From Betaproteobacteria bacterium (GTDB lineage: Bacteria; Pseudomonadota; Gammaproteobacteria; Burkholderiales; JAEUOS01), in NCBI GenBank assembly GCA_028292405.1, contig JAQGMJ010000020.1, positions 1 to 64,000 of the forward strand: a stretch of DNA of 64,000 nt. Reading direction: 5' to 3'. Under the pieces are notes generated by a model. The model was not told where the DNA came from. It did not search any database and was given only the letters and a program-made list of their open reading frames with translations. Positions 18,164 to 26,717 of the stretch are shown piece after piece (position 1 is the stretch's first letter; each line of letters begins with the position of its first letter). The position numbers and the translations under genes were made by a program.

Positions 18164-19487
18164 TGCTCACCTCGCCGCTCTGCGCCACCTGCCACGACTG
18201 GATCGCGTTGTTGTGATAAATCGAGCGCGTGCCGCGCACCGCGCGTAACTGGTTGATCTTCGGCTGCACATAACCAGTCTCGTCCATCGCCCGGCTTTGC
18301 AGGATGGCGGGCGCGCCGTCCCAGACCCAGCCGATGTTGAAGCGCGTCAGCGCTTTCGACAGCACCGGCGTCTCCAGGCGCGCGCTGCGCCAGTTGCGCC
18401 CGCCGTCGCTGGAAACGTCCACCCGCTTGATCTTGCCGCGGCCGCTCCAGGCGATGCCGCTGACGTTGTAAAAGCCCTTGTCCAGCAGCATCTGCCCGCC
18501 GGAAGGCGTGGTGATGACGCTCTTGGCTTCCTGGATCGAGGTGTACTGGCGCAGTTGCCCGTTCGGCATCAGGTCGACGTAATGCACCGTCTCGTCCTTC
18601 GTGGCGTAGGGCATGTCGCCGACCTCGATGCGCCGCAGCCACTTCACCCAGGAGACGCCCTGCACCCCCGGCACCACCAGGCGCAGGGGATAGCCATTTT
18701 CCGGGCGCAGCATTTCGCCGTTCATGCCGTAGGCCAGCAGCACTTCGCCGGACTCCACCAGCTCCATCGGAATCGTGCGCGTCATGCCGGAGCCGTCGCC
18801 GCCTTCGGCCAGCACATAGCGGCCCTTTTTGCGGTCGTAACCCAAGTGATCGAGCACGTCGATCAGGCGCACGCCGGTGAACTCGCTGCAGGAGAGCATG
18901 CCGTGGGTGTATTGCACCGTGGGCACGGCGACATTGCCCCACTCCATGCCGGTGTTGGCGCCGCACTCGATGAAGTGGATGCGCGAGACCGAAGGCAGGC
19001 GCATCAGCTCGTCCATGGTGAACACGGTCTCCTGCTTCACCAGGCCGTTGACCATCAGGCGATGTTTGGAAGGATCGATGTCTTCCCAGCCCTGGTGATG
19101 GCGTTCGAAATGCAGGCCGGAGGCGGTGATGATGCCGAACATGCCCTGCAGCGGCGAGAAGGCGACCGAGGCGGCGGAGACCCGCGTCAGCCCGGGCGAC
19201 TCGCGGCGCATCAGGTTCTTTTCGTATTTCGAAGGCTGGCCGTAGGGAAAGGCCGCCACCGGCTGTCCCAGGCTGGTGGCCCAGGGTTGCGGCCTGAGGA
19301 TGACCTCTTCCCCCGGCGGCTGCGCACGGGCCGCGCCGGCCAGCCTGAGGCCGGCGGCAGCGGCAAAAGCGGAGCGCAGGAAACCGCGCCGGCCCGCAGC
19401 CACCTCGCGAATCTGCGCCGGTTGGAGGAAGCCCTCCGGCGCGCGCTGAAGGCGGCCGGGCAAGGCGGCTCTGGGCAAGGCAGACAT
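18147..19487 (-). CDS. soxC: Molybdopterin subunit SoxC of sulfane dehydrogenase
   Basis: 446 residues from ATG 19487. N-terminal RR signal (AGRRGFLRSAFAAAAGL) consistent with Tat export. Sulfite-oxidase fold: Mo-ligating Cys in HFIECGANTGMEWGN, substrate region GMNGEMLRPENGYPLRL, and the dimerisation domain after GRGKIKRVDVSSDGG. Presence of SoxCD means thiosulfate can be fully oxidised to sulfate without sulfur globules. A GTG 18 nt upstream is an alternative start; neither has a clear ribosome site. Confidence 0.94.
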   Translation of the reverse strand: MSALPRAALPGRLQRAPEGFLQPAQIREVAAGRRGFLRSAFAAAAGLRLAGAARAQPPGEEVILRPQPWATSLGQPVAAFPYGQPSKYEKNLMRRESPGLTRVSAASVAFSPLQGMFGIITASGLHFERHHQGWEDIDPSKHRLMVNGLVKQETVFTMDELMRLPSVSRIHFIECGANTGMEWGNVAVPTVQYTHGMLSCSEFTGVRLIDVLDHLGYDRKKGRYVLAEGGDGSGMTRTIPMELVESGEVLLAYGMNGEMLRPENGYPLRLVVPGVQGVSWVKWLRRIEVGDMPYATKDETVHYVDLMPNGQLRQYTSIQEAKSVITTPSGGQMLLDKGFYNVSGIAWSGRGKIKRVDVSSDGGRNWRSARLETPVLSKALTRFNIGWVWDGAPAILQSRAMDETGYVQPKINQLRAVRGTRSIYHNNAIQSWQVAQSGEVSNVQAY

Positions 19488-19541
19488 GGATTGCAATCCC
19501 GACACAGCCAGCAGGCTGCATATAATGCTTATAACATTAGC

Positions 19542-19559
19542 GTATTAGCAAATACTAAT
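19542..19559. promoter_or_regulatory. Near-palindromic candidate operator upstream of soxC
   Basis: GTATTAGCAAATAC (19542-19555) matches its own reverse complement at 12 of 14 positions, runs into ATACTAAT (19552-19559), and is preceded by a second ATTAGC. The AT-rich block lies about 55-75 nt upstream of soxC, where a promoter on the minus strand is expected. Confidence 0.4.
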
Positions 19560-19642
19560 TAATAAGCTGGGGATGCGCAACCGAATTTGGTGCTGCACCG
19601 CCGCGACCCGCCTCGCGGCGAGCCTGCGGCGGCACCCTTGCC

Positions 19643-20626
19643 TTACTCCATCTGGATGTGTGCGTCCTTCACCAGCTTGGCGTATTTGTCGAGGTCGGCC
19701 TTGATCATGGCGTCGAACTCGCCGGGGCTGCCGCCGACCAGTTCGGCGCCGACCGGGATCAGCTTGGCGCGCACCTCCTTGTCGGCCAGCGCCTTGTCGA
19801 ACTCGGCGTTGAGTTTGCGCACGATCTCCGGCGGGGTGCCGGCGGGCGCGGCGATGCCGTACCAGTTGGTCATGGTGAAGCCGGCCATGCCTTCTTCTAC
19901 GAAGGTCGGCACGTCGGGCAACTGGCTGGCGCGCTTGGGCGTGGTCACCGCCATGGCGCGCAGGCTGCCGGACTTGATGTGCTCGATCACCGGCGGCATG
20001 GTGTCGATGTTCAACTGCACGATGTTCGCCAGCAGGTCGGTGATCGCCTGGCCGCTACCCTTGTAGGGCACGTGGACGATGTTGATGCCGGCGGAGAGCT
20101 TGAGCATTTCGCCCGCCAGATGCTGGGTGCTGCCGTTGCCGGAAGAGGCGAAGCTGAGCTGGCCGGGGTGCAGCTTGGCATAGGTCACCAGTTCCCTCAG
20201 GTTTTTCGCCGGCACACCCTTGGGATTGACCGCCAGCACGTTGGGCACGTAGCCGAGGTAGATGACGGAGGCGAAGTCCTTGCGCGCGTCATAGGGAATC
20301 TTGGCGAAGATGTTGGGCGCGATCGCGTTGGAGTTCACGTGCGCCACCAGCAAGGTGTAGCCGTCGGGCGCCGCCTTCGCCACCGCGTTGGCGGCAATCG
20401 TGCCGGTGGCGCCGGGGCGGTTTTCGATCACCATCTGCTGGCCCAGCGCCTCGCTCACCTTCTGGCCGACCACGCGCGCGACGATGTCGGTGCCCCCGCC
20501 CGGCGGAAAGCCGACGATCAGGCGGATCGGATGGTTCGGATAGGCCTGGGCCTGCGCCGCGCCGGTCCACAGGAAACCGGACAGCAAGGCCCCGGTGAGA
20601 ACCCAATGTTTGGATGTGAACTTCAT
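19643..20626 (-). CDS. Bug/TctC-family tripartite tricarboxylate receptor
   Basis: 327 residues. Signal peptide ending GAAQAQA, then YPNHPIRLIVGFPPGGGTDIVARVV and the two conserved features of the family, PDGYTLL and NAIAPN. Periplasmic solute-binding protein; Bug proteins of Burkholderiales are greatly expanded and most lack adjacent TctAB membrane subunits, as here. Ligand cannot be read from sequence. It points towards, and lies just downstream of, the soxC promoter region but is on the same strand as sox; functional relation not supported. Confidence 0.93.
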   Translation of the reverse strand: MKFTSKHWVLTGALLSGFLWTGAAQAQAYPNHPIRLIVGFPPGGGTDIVARVVGQKVSEALGQQMVIENRPGATGTIAANAVAKAAPDGYTLLVAHVNSNAIAPNIFAKIPYDARKDFASVIYLGYVPNVLAVNPKGVPAKNLRELVTYAKLHPGQLSFASSGNGSTQHLAGEMLKLSAGINIVHVPYKGSGQAITDLLANIVQLNIDTMPPVIEHIKSGSLRAMAVTTPKRASQLPDVPTFVEEGMAGFTMTNWYGIAAPAGTPPEIVRKLNAEFDKALADKEVRAKLIPVGAELVGGSPGEFDAMIKADLDKYAKLVKDAHIQME

Positions 20627-20750
20627 CGCCTGCTACCCCTTATAGTTGATCTGTTTCGGTCAGCTGATGTTCATCGGCCGGGTTATGCCCCCGGCATGGC
20701 GCGCATTCTAGCAGCGCCGGGTTGGCCCGGGTTGGCCCACGGGGGTAGCC

Positions 20751-21248
20751 TCAGGCCGGCGCCGCGCAGGGATGCAGGCCGTCGAGATAACCCTCCGCGC
20801 TGCTGCAGATGGTGAGCAGTTGCCGGCGCGGCGCGGCGCCCGGCGCGGCCAGGCCGAGGTGTACCCAGCGGCCGAACTCGTGGATGATCTGGTCGTAGGC
20901 GATGTTGCTGGCGGCAATCGCCCGCGCCACTTCCAGCGGCGTGCCGAAACCCGGGCAGGCGAAATCGGCCGCCAGCCCGAGGGCATGCAGCGAGCGCGGC
21001 ACCCCGCCCACTGCCGCGTTGAGCGCCGGCGAGCGGTAGCCGCTGCTGATCGACAGCGGCGCGCCCAGCAGGGCCTGCACCTGTTCGAGCACGGCGGCCA
21101 GTTGGCGCAAATGCGGCAAATGCTCGGGCGCGGGCTGGTTGGACAGGCCGCGTTCGCGGGCGGTGTCGGAGTGGGTCAGTCGCGCCAGGTCGAAGTTGGG
21201 CGACAATTGCGGATTGAGCGTGTCCGGTGGCTGCTTGGCGTCATGCAT
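20751..21248 (-). CDS. M15-type D-Ala-D-Ala carboxypeptidase/endolysin-like peptidase
   Basis: 165 residues, no signal peptide. Seen: LSISSGYRSPALNAAVGG, then SLHALGLAADFACP (His and Asp zinc ligands) and the C-terminal WVHLG His. This is the compact peptidase M15 fold seen in phage-like murein peptidases and housekeeping homologues; the N-terminal NFDLARLTHSDTA matches that subgroup. No phage genes surround it. Divergent from the HAD nucleotidase gene with 47 nt between starts. Confidence 0.8.
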   Translation of the reverse strand: MHDAKQPPDTLNPQLSPNFDLARLTHSDTARERGLSNQPAPEHLPHLRQLAAVLEQVQALLGAPLSISSGYRSPALNAAVGGVPRSLHALGLAADFACPGFGTPLEVARAIAASNIAYDQIIHEFGRWVHLGLAAPGAAPRRQLLTICSSAEGYLDGLHPCAAPA

Positions 21249-21295
21249 GGCGCCGAAGTGTACCGAACCCGCAAAGCCCTGTCCGCAAGCCCCTG

Positions 21296-21988
21296 ATGCA
21301 ACCCTCCCGCCTACCCCGCCCCGCCCGCGCCACGCTCTGGCTGTTCGACCTCGACGACACCCTGCACCATGCCAGCCCGGTGATCTTCGGGCGGATGAAC
21401 CGCTCGATGACCGAATATGTGATGCGCCACGTCGGCCTCGACGAGCCGCAAGCCAATGCGCTGCGCCGTGAATACTGGCAGCGCTACGGCGCCACCCTGC
21501 TCGGCCTGATGCGCCGCCACGGCACCGACCCGGCGCACTTTCTCGCCGAGACCCACCAGTTTCCCGACATGGCGCAGATCATCGACTACGACCGCCGCGT
21601 GCGCCTGCTGCTCAAGCACCTGCCGGGGCGCAAGGTGCTGGTGTCGAACGCGCCGCGCCACTATGTCGATGCGGTGCTGGCGAGCATGCGCGTCACCGGG
21701 CACCTGCACGGCATCGAGACCATCGAATCGATGCGCTTCGTGCCCAAGCCGGCGCGCTCTTCCCTGGCGCGCCTGCTGCGGCGCCACGGCGCCGGCAACC
21801 GTGGCGCCAGCCGGCGGCATCGCGTGGTGATGGTGGAAGACAATCTCGACAACCTGAAAAGCGCCAAGCGACTGGGCCTCACCACGGTGTGGATTTCGCG
21901 CGCCGCCCACAAGCCGGCCTTTGTCGATTTCAGGTTCCGCTCGGTGCTGCAGCTGGCGCGGCAGCGCTTCGGCCGCGCGGCCGCATAG
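21296..21988 (+). CDS. HAD-family pyrimidine 5'-nucleotidase
   Basis: 230 residues from ATG 21296. HAD motif I LFDLDDTLHHAS, motif II-like KVLVSNAPRHY, and motif IV MVEDNLDNLKSAKRLGL. Matches the YjjG/Sdt1-like pyrimidine 5'-nucleotidase subgroup of betaproteobacteria, where the gene often neighbours argB; here argB is about 10 kb away. Soluble Mg-dependent phosphatase. A longer frame to 21227 runs into the divergent gene and is rejected. Confidence 0.88.
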   Translation: MQPSRLPRPARATLWLFDLDDTLHHASPVIFGRMNRSMTEYVMRHVGLDEPQANALRREYWQRYGATLLGLMRRHGTDPAHFLAETHQFPDMAQIIDYDRRVRLLLKHLPGRKVLVSNAPRHYVDAVLASMRVTGHLHGIETIESMRFVPKPARSSLARLLRRHGAGNRGASRRHRVVMVEDNLDNLKSAKRLGLTTVWISRAAHKPAFVDFRFRSVLQLARQRFGRAAA

Positions 21989-22112
21989 CAGCGTCAATTT
22001 CATCGCCCTGACATATCAGGGTTCCCCTGATTTGACAGGCCTCAAGCCTGCGTTAAACTTGCTCGCCGCTTTTTGCATCTCGCCCTCCTATAAAGACAAA
22101 AGGACCACCATC

Positions 22113-23096
22113 ATGATGCACCGCCGCACTTTCGCTGCCGGTCTGGCCACGGCCGCCGTCCTGCTGGCCGCCGCGCCCACCCTGGCGCAGGCCCAAGCCT
22201 ACCCGAGCCGTCCGATCCGCCTGATCGTCCCCTTCGCCGCCGGCGGCACCACCGACATCGTCGCGCGCATCGTCGGCGACAAGCTGGGCCGCGAACTGGG
22301 CCAGCCGGTGATCATCGAAAACCGCGGCGGCGGCGGCGGCATGATCGGCGCCGACGCGCTGGCCAAGTCCGCGCCCGACGGCTATATCCTGGGCGTGGCC
22401 ACCGTCTCCACCCTGGCCACCATCCCCGCGACCACGCTGAAGATGCCCTACGACGCTGGCAAGGATTTCAGCATGATCATCAACCTGGTGAACGTGCCCA
22501 ACGTGATGACCATCAACCCCAAGGTGCCGGCGCAGAACATGAAAGAGTTCATCGCTCTGCTGAAAAAGAACCCGGGCAAGTTCTCCTACGCCTCGTCGGG
22601 CACCGGCGGCATTTCGCACCTCGACGGCGAACTGTTCAAGGTGCTCACCGGCACCTACATGGTCCACATTCCCTACAAGGGTTCGGGCCCGGCGCTGACC
22701 GACACCGTCGCCGGCCAGGTCGAAGTCGAGATGGACAACCTGCCTTCCTCGCTGCCGTTCATCAAGGCAGGCAAGCTGCGCGCCCTGGGGATGATGTCCG
22801 ACAAGCGTGTCGATACCCTGCCCGACGTGCCCACCTTCGCCGAACTGGGCCTGAAGGAAGCCAACAACATGGCCTGGTATGGCCTGGTCGGCCCCGCTGG
22901 ACTGCCTAAGGACATCGTCGCCAAGGTCAACGCCGCCGCCAATGCCACGCTGAAGGACGCGGACGTGAAGCGCCACCTGGCCGAAGGCGGTTCCACCCCC
23001 GACGGCGGCACCCCCGAGCACTTCGTTCAGGTCGCCGCGCGCGAACTGGCGCTGCGCCGCGACATCGTGAAAAAGCAAAACATCAAGATGGAATAA
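22113..23096 (+). CDS. Bug/TctC-family tripartite tricarboxylate receptor
   Basis: 327 residues from ATG 22113, which has AGGA 8 nt upstream (a second ATG follows at 22116). Signal peptide ending LAQAQA, mature start YPSRPIRLIVPFAAGGTTDIVARIV, PDGYILG, and DVPTFAELG. Orphan periplasmic receptor without TctA or TctB. Same length as the copy at 19643 but clearly diverged, so it is a paralogue and not a recent duplicate. Ends at a bidirectional terminator. Confidence 0.93.
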   Translation: MMHRRTFAAGLATAAVLLAAAPTLAQAQAYPSRPIRLIVPFAAGGTTDIVARIVGDKLGRELGQPVIIENRGGGGGMIGADALAKSAPDGYILGVATVSTLATIPATTLKMPYDAGKDFSMIINLVNVPNVMTINPKVPAQNMKEFIALLKKNPGKFSYASSGTGGISHLDGELFKVLTGTYMVHIPYKGSGPALTDTVAGQVEVEMDNLPSSLPFIKAGKLRALGMMSDKRVDTLPDVPTFAELGLKEANNMAWYGLVGPAGLPKDIVAKVNAAANATLKDADVKRHLAEGGSTPDGGTPEHFVQVAARELALRRDIVKKQNIKME

Positions 23097-23116
23097 TCGC
23101 ACCGCGCTTGGCCGAA

Positions 23117-23155
23117 ATAAAAAACGCCCGGCAAGCCGGGCGTTTTTATTTTTGC
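23117..23155. terminator. Bidirectional rho-independent terminator
   Basis: A-rich flank, AACGCCCGGC, AA loop, GCCGGGCGTT, then TTTATTTTT. Works for the Bug gene on the plus strand, and the A-run gives a U-tract for the convergent hydrolase, whose stop codon lies inside it. Confidence 0.85.
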
Positions 23156-24036
23156 GCGGCGTGGGCGTGGGCGGCGATGCTGGCGGCCAGGCGCGGCAAC
23201 AGCGCGTCCGGCAGGTCATGCCCCATGCCGTCGATCAGTTCCAGCTTGGCGCCGGCGATGTGCTCGGCCAGGTCGATGCCGTTGGCCACCGGCACCAGGG
23301 GGTCGGCGCGGCCGTGGATCACCAGGGTCGGCGCGGTGATTGTCCCAAGCAGTGGCGTGCGGTCCGCGCCGGCGGCCACCGCCAGCAACTGCCGGCCGAT
23401 GCCGCGGGGGTGGTTGGAGCGCTTCAGCGCCAGCGCGATGCGCTCGCGCACCAGCGCATCTTCGGTCGGGAAGCCGGGGCTGGCGATCACCTGGTAGACC
23501 CCGCTGCCGTGGGTGATCACCGACTCGATCTGGTTCGGGTTGGCGGGCGCCGAGAGCAGCGCCAGGCGCGCCTTCAGCGTCGGCCCGGGCAGGCGGCGCG
23601 AGCCGCTGGTGGTCATGATCAACGTCAGGCTCTCCACCCGCGCGGCATGTTTGGCGGCAATCAGCTGCGCGATCATCCCGCCCATCGAGGCGCCGACGAT
23701 GTGCGCGCGCGCGATGCCCAGGGCGTCGAGCAGGCCGACCGTGTCCTCGGCCATATCGTCCAGCGTGTAAGGCGCATTGACTGAAAGACGAAAGGCGTGG
23801 CGCAGCGCGCCGCTGAACAGGTCGGCCGAGCCCCAGTCGTCGAACTTGGTGGAGAGGCCGATATCGCGGTTGTCGAAGCGGATCACCCGGAAGCCCGCCT
23901 GCGCCAGCAGCTCGACGAAGGCCTCCGGCCAGCCGAGCAACTGCATGCCCAGGCCCATGATCAGCACCAGCGGCGGGCCGTCGGCGGGCCCCTGTTGCTC
24001 GACTTCCAGTTCAATGCCGTTGCTGCGGACTTTCAA
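23146..24036 (-). CDS. Alpha/beta-hydrolase
   Basis: 296 residues. Full catalytic set visible: nucleophile elbow GASMGGM (Ser), Asp in IHGRADPLVP, His in IDGMGHDLP; oxyanion region LIMGLGMQLLGWPEAF, and DNRDIGLSTKFDDWG after strand 4. Resembles the esterase/peptidase-like hydrolases often annotated as 3-oxoadipate enol-lactonase or proline iminopeptidase-like, but the substrate is not determinable. Cytoplasmic, no signal peptide. Monocistronic, converging with the Bug gene. Confidence 0.88.
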   Translation of the reverse strand: MKVRSNGIELEVEQQGPADGPPLVLIMGLGMQLLGWPEAFVELLAQAGFRVIRFDNRDIGLSTKFDDWGSADLFSGALRHAFRLSVNAPYTLDDMAEDTVGLLDALGIARAHIVGASMGGMIAQLIAAKHAARVESLTLIMTTSGSRRLPGPTLKARLALLSAPANPNQIESVITHGSGVYQVIASPGFPTEDALVRERIALALKRSNHPRGIGRQLLAVAAGADRTPLLGTITAPTLVIHGRADPLVPVANGIDLAEHIAGAKLELIDGMGHDLPDALLPRLAASIAAHAHAAQK

Positions 24037-24408
24037 TTGGCGCTTTCTTTTTTGTCATGCCGGCGTCACCCGGGATTCATCGAACTGCGTTTTTACCGGT
24101 GCAGACTCTTGGGGCGGAATCGGCGAAACAGGTCAATCAGCCTTGTTTTGAATAGATTGCGACACCATCTGCTGTCATAAGTGCCGGCTATATGTTGATA
24201 CGCAGCATCAGCAGCAGGGCTTAAGCCATTGCGAAGCTTGGCTTTTATGCCGGGTTGCTGGCACAATAGCCGAAGAAGTTTGGCAAAACCCAGCCGCAAC
24301 CCGCCAAAAGCGGGTTTCGGATGCGCCGGACAGGCGCCAAGAGAAGCCTGTCCTCCGCTTCGCGGCGCCCTGCGTTATACGGTAATCCTTCATCGGGAGG
24401 TTTTCGTG
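24037..24408. other. Intergenic region without a recognisable gene
   Basis: 372 nt between the divergent hydrolase and HNH genes. No convincing ORF, tRNA or repeat. A GGGAGG ribosome site at 24395-24400 belongs to the HNH gene. The stretch 24120-24260 is less GC-rich and probably holds both promoters. Confidence 0.6.
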
Positions 24409-24972
24409 GTGCAGATTCTCAAACTCACGGGCAACGGCATCCCTCAGGGGTGGCTGACGCTGGAAGAAGCGGTGCTGCACTATGCCGCCGGTGAAGTGAT
24501 CTGGGAACTCGGCGCCGAAATCGCCACCCTGCACGGCGGCAACAACGCCATCTCCGGCCTGCGCTCGCAGATTACCGTCAATTCGATCATCGGCGTGGCC
24601 GGCTTCGGCAAGGTCAACCCCTTCGACGTCGTACCCCTGCTGACCAACGACAAGCTGTTCCGCCGCGACAAGAACACCTGCGGCTACTGCGGCGACCACC
24701 TGCACGCCAGCGACCTGGAGCGCGAGCACGTGGTGCCCCTGTCACGCAACGGCCGCGACACCTGGATGAACGTGGTCTCCGCCTGCCGTCCCTGCAACCA
24801 GCGCAAGGGCAACCGCCTGCCGCACGAGATCAACATGCCGCTGATCTACGCGCCGTATACGCCCAGCCTGTGGGAAGACATGATCCTGCGCAACCGCCGC
24901 ATTCTCGCCGATCAGATGGAATTCCTGGCAGCCAATTTGCCGCGTGGCTCGCGCCTGTCCTACCTCGCCTGA
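24409..24972 (+). CDS. HNH endonuclease-domain protein
   Basis: 187 residues starting at GTG 24409, 8 nt after GGGAGG; the GTG just before it (24406) is possible. N-terminal half QILKLTGNGIPQGWLTLEEAVLHYA, C-terminal HNH/zinc fold: CGYCGDHLHASDLEREHVVPLSRNGRDTW then CRPCNQRKGNRLP. The two CxxC pairs bind zinc and the EHVVP His is catalytic in the family. Widespread in Burkholderiales as a solitary gene of unknown role; not associated here with a phage, restriction or intron context. The 3' end shows a 10-bp tandem duplication across the stop. Confidence 0.88.
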   Translation: MQILKLTGNGIPQGWLTLEEAVLHYAAGEVIWELGAEIATLHGGNNAISGLRSQITVNSIIGVAGFGKVNPFDVVPLLTNDKLFRRDKNTCGYCGDHLHASDLEREHVVPLSRNGRDTWMNVVSACRPCNQRKGNRLPHEINMPLIYAPYTPSLWEDMILRNRRILADQMEFLAANLPRGSRLSYLA

Positions 24973-24988
24973 CCTCGCCTGACCTCGG

Positions 24989-25008
24989 CGCAGCCCGACG
25001 GGGCTGCG
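24989..25008. other. GC-rich hairpin after the HNH gene
   Basis: CGCAGCCC, loop GACG, GGGCTGCG, between the convergent HNH and PilJ-domain genes. No U-tract on either strand, so it may slow or end transcription only weakly. Confidence 0.4.
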
Positions 25009-25031
25009 GCGCAGGCATCCGGCTGTGCGCC

Positions 25032-25835
25032 CTAGTTCGCCCAGTCCTGCTCCTTGCTGGCGGCATATTTCTGGGCTAGCCCTTCGAGCACTTCAAGCAT
25101 CGCGTCGCTGGCCTTGCCGACGTCGGCCATGTGCTGCTGCTTTGCTTCTCCACTGGGCAGCTTGTCCAGGGCGCTGGAAAAAAACACCCACTGGCTTTGC
25201 GCCAGCGCCAGGTCGGCCTGGGTCGAGTCGTCGTTTTGCGGGGCAATGGAGAGCTTGTCCAGCGATGAGCGGAACTCCTGCTCCAGCGCCTTGAAATTGA
25301 CCGCACCCTCCGGCGCCGGCAGATTCCAGGTGGCGTAGAAATAAAGCTTGGCCATGCGCTGCGACAGGGTGCGGGTGGCGCCGGCCAGGCCGATGGCGTC
25401 GAAGCGGTCAACCACCTTGCTGCGCAGGGCAGCGGTGCAATCGGCGGTCGCCGCGCCCAGTGCCGCGCTGCTGCGCGCCATGGCGGGCGCATCTGCCGGC
25501 GCTGCCGGGCGGCCGGCAACCACTTTAAAGCCCGCCCAGGCCTCGCCGACGCGCGCCAGATTCTGCTTTTGCGCCGGATTGAGCGGCATCGCGCGCAGCG
25601 CCGCCAGGTCGCCTTCAAAGGCGCCGTGATCGGCCGCCAGCTGGCGTTGGGTGCGCGGCGCGCTCACCGACTGGCCGAGCATCGCATAGCTGCGCGCGAT
25701 GCGCTCGGCGAGCATCTGCAGGTGCGAAGAGCGATTCACCGCATCGGCCGCGCCTTCCTGCGCGGAGGCGGAACCCGTCAACAACATCAGGCCGACACAG
25801 GCCCAGGCGCCGCAACGGCGTAAGCGTTCGATCAT
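25032..25835 (-). CDS. Exported protein with two PilJ-type sensor helical repeats
   Basis: 267 residues. Signal peptide ending ASAQ, then two related motifs about 125 residues apart: LQMLAERIARSYAMLGQ and TRTLSQRMAKLYFYATWN, the hallmark of the type IV pili methyl-accepting transducer N-terminal (PilJ) domain seen in NarX/PilJ-type sensors. Here the domain stands alone, with no transmembrane anchor after it and no signalling domain. Predicted soluble periplasmic, all-alpha. Function unknown; ligand binding is possible. Confidence 0.8.
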   Translation of the reverse strand: MIERLRRCGAWACVGLMLLTGSASAQEGAADAVNRSSHLQMLAERIARSYAMLGQSVSAPRTQRQLAADHGAFEGDLAALRAMPLNPAQKQNLARVGEAWAGFKVVAGRPAAPADAPAMARSSAALGAATADCTAALRSKVVDRFDAIGLAGATRTLSQRMAKLYFYATWNLPAPEGAVNFKALEQEFRSSLDKLSIAPQNDDSTQADLALAQSQWVFFSSALDKLPSGEAKQQHMADVGKASDAMLEVLEGLAQKYAASKEQDWAN

Positions 25836-25992
25836 TGCATTCTCCCTTGTCCATCGGGCGGCGCACGCGCCGGGCGCCGATGCGCCGCGAAGTCCCCGCT
25901 ATCAGGCAAGACCGCGGGGCGGGAGAATTTATTCCAGGAAAAGGCGGATAAAAAGCCGATCGGTGGGTGAAAGGCCGGCCGGCGGCGAAAGG

Positions 25993-26646
25993 TCAGTCCG
26001 TCGCCGACAGCAGCGCGTAGCCGCGCCGCGCCTTGCTGGCCGTCTCTTCCTCCAGGCCGATGTCGCGCATCAGCATGTCGGCGACCCGCTGCAGCTCCTT
26101 GATGTGGCCGTGCTTGAGCTCGATCTCGATCTCGCTGACCGGCTCGCGATGGCCGTTGGCGATGATTTCGCCGCGGTCCAGCACCACTTCCGAGCGGAAC
26201 ATCGGCTGGGTGCGCGGAAACGGCCGCAGCATCCACAGCATGCGCTGGAAGTCGACGCGGAATTGCGGCACCAGGGCGCCGTCCAGGCCGTGCTGGCGCA
26301 ACGCCTCGATCACGAGATCGGCCTCGCTGCCCTTGAACTGATCAAGTTCCAGCGCCTCGCCCTTGACCGGCATTTCCCATTCCTTGCGGCTGGAAAGCCC
26401 GCCCTGGCGCTTGCCCGGCGCCTTCAGGGTCTGCACCCAGGTGTTGTCGATGCGCCGCAGGCGCAGCGCCACCTTGGACTTGCGCAGCAGGTAGTCCGGA
26501 GTGTCGTAGTAGATGTTGATCATCCGGTGCTTTTCCGGACGGGCATGGCCGTCGAGGGCGTGCAGCATCGGATGTTCGAGGAATGCCTCCACCTTGTTGC
26601 GCGGGCATTTGAGCTTGATTTCGACTTCCTGATGCGATTCGGCCAT
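25993..26646 (-). CDS. CYTH-domain inorganic triphosphatase-like protein
   Basis: 217 residues. N-terminal EVEIKLK is the ExExK signature of the CYTH fold, followed by YYDTPDYLLRKSKVALRLRR, WVQTLKAPGK, and EIEIELKHG near the end. Such proteins (YgiF-like) hydrolyse tripolyphosphate or thiamine triphosphate with Mg. The C-terminal CHAD domain of YgiF is absent. Start ATG 26646; a TTG nine bases upstream is rejected. Divergent from the aminotransferase gene with 71 nt between starts. Confidence 0.88.
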   Translation of the reverse strand: MAESHQEVEIKLKCPRNKVEAFLEHPMLHALDGHARPEKHRMINIYYDTPDYLLRKSKVALRLRRIDNTWVQTLKAPGKRQGGLSSRKEWEMPVKGEALELDQFKGSEADLVIEALRQHGLDGALVPQFRVDFQRMLWMLRPFPRTQPMFRSEVVLDRGEIIANGHREPVSEIEIELKHGHIKELQRVADMLMRDIGLEEETASKARRGYALLSATD

Positions 26647-26717
26647 TGCGTACAATACTTGTGCTGGGTGGGGCGAACGCCCCGGCCCTTAAACTCCAAG
26701 CTCGAATTGTGCCTGAA

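Noticed and set aside
20751..21248. Prophage endolysin
   Set aside because: The peptidase family occurs in phages, but no phage structural or lysis gene is nearby.
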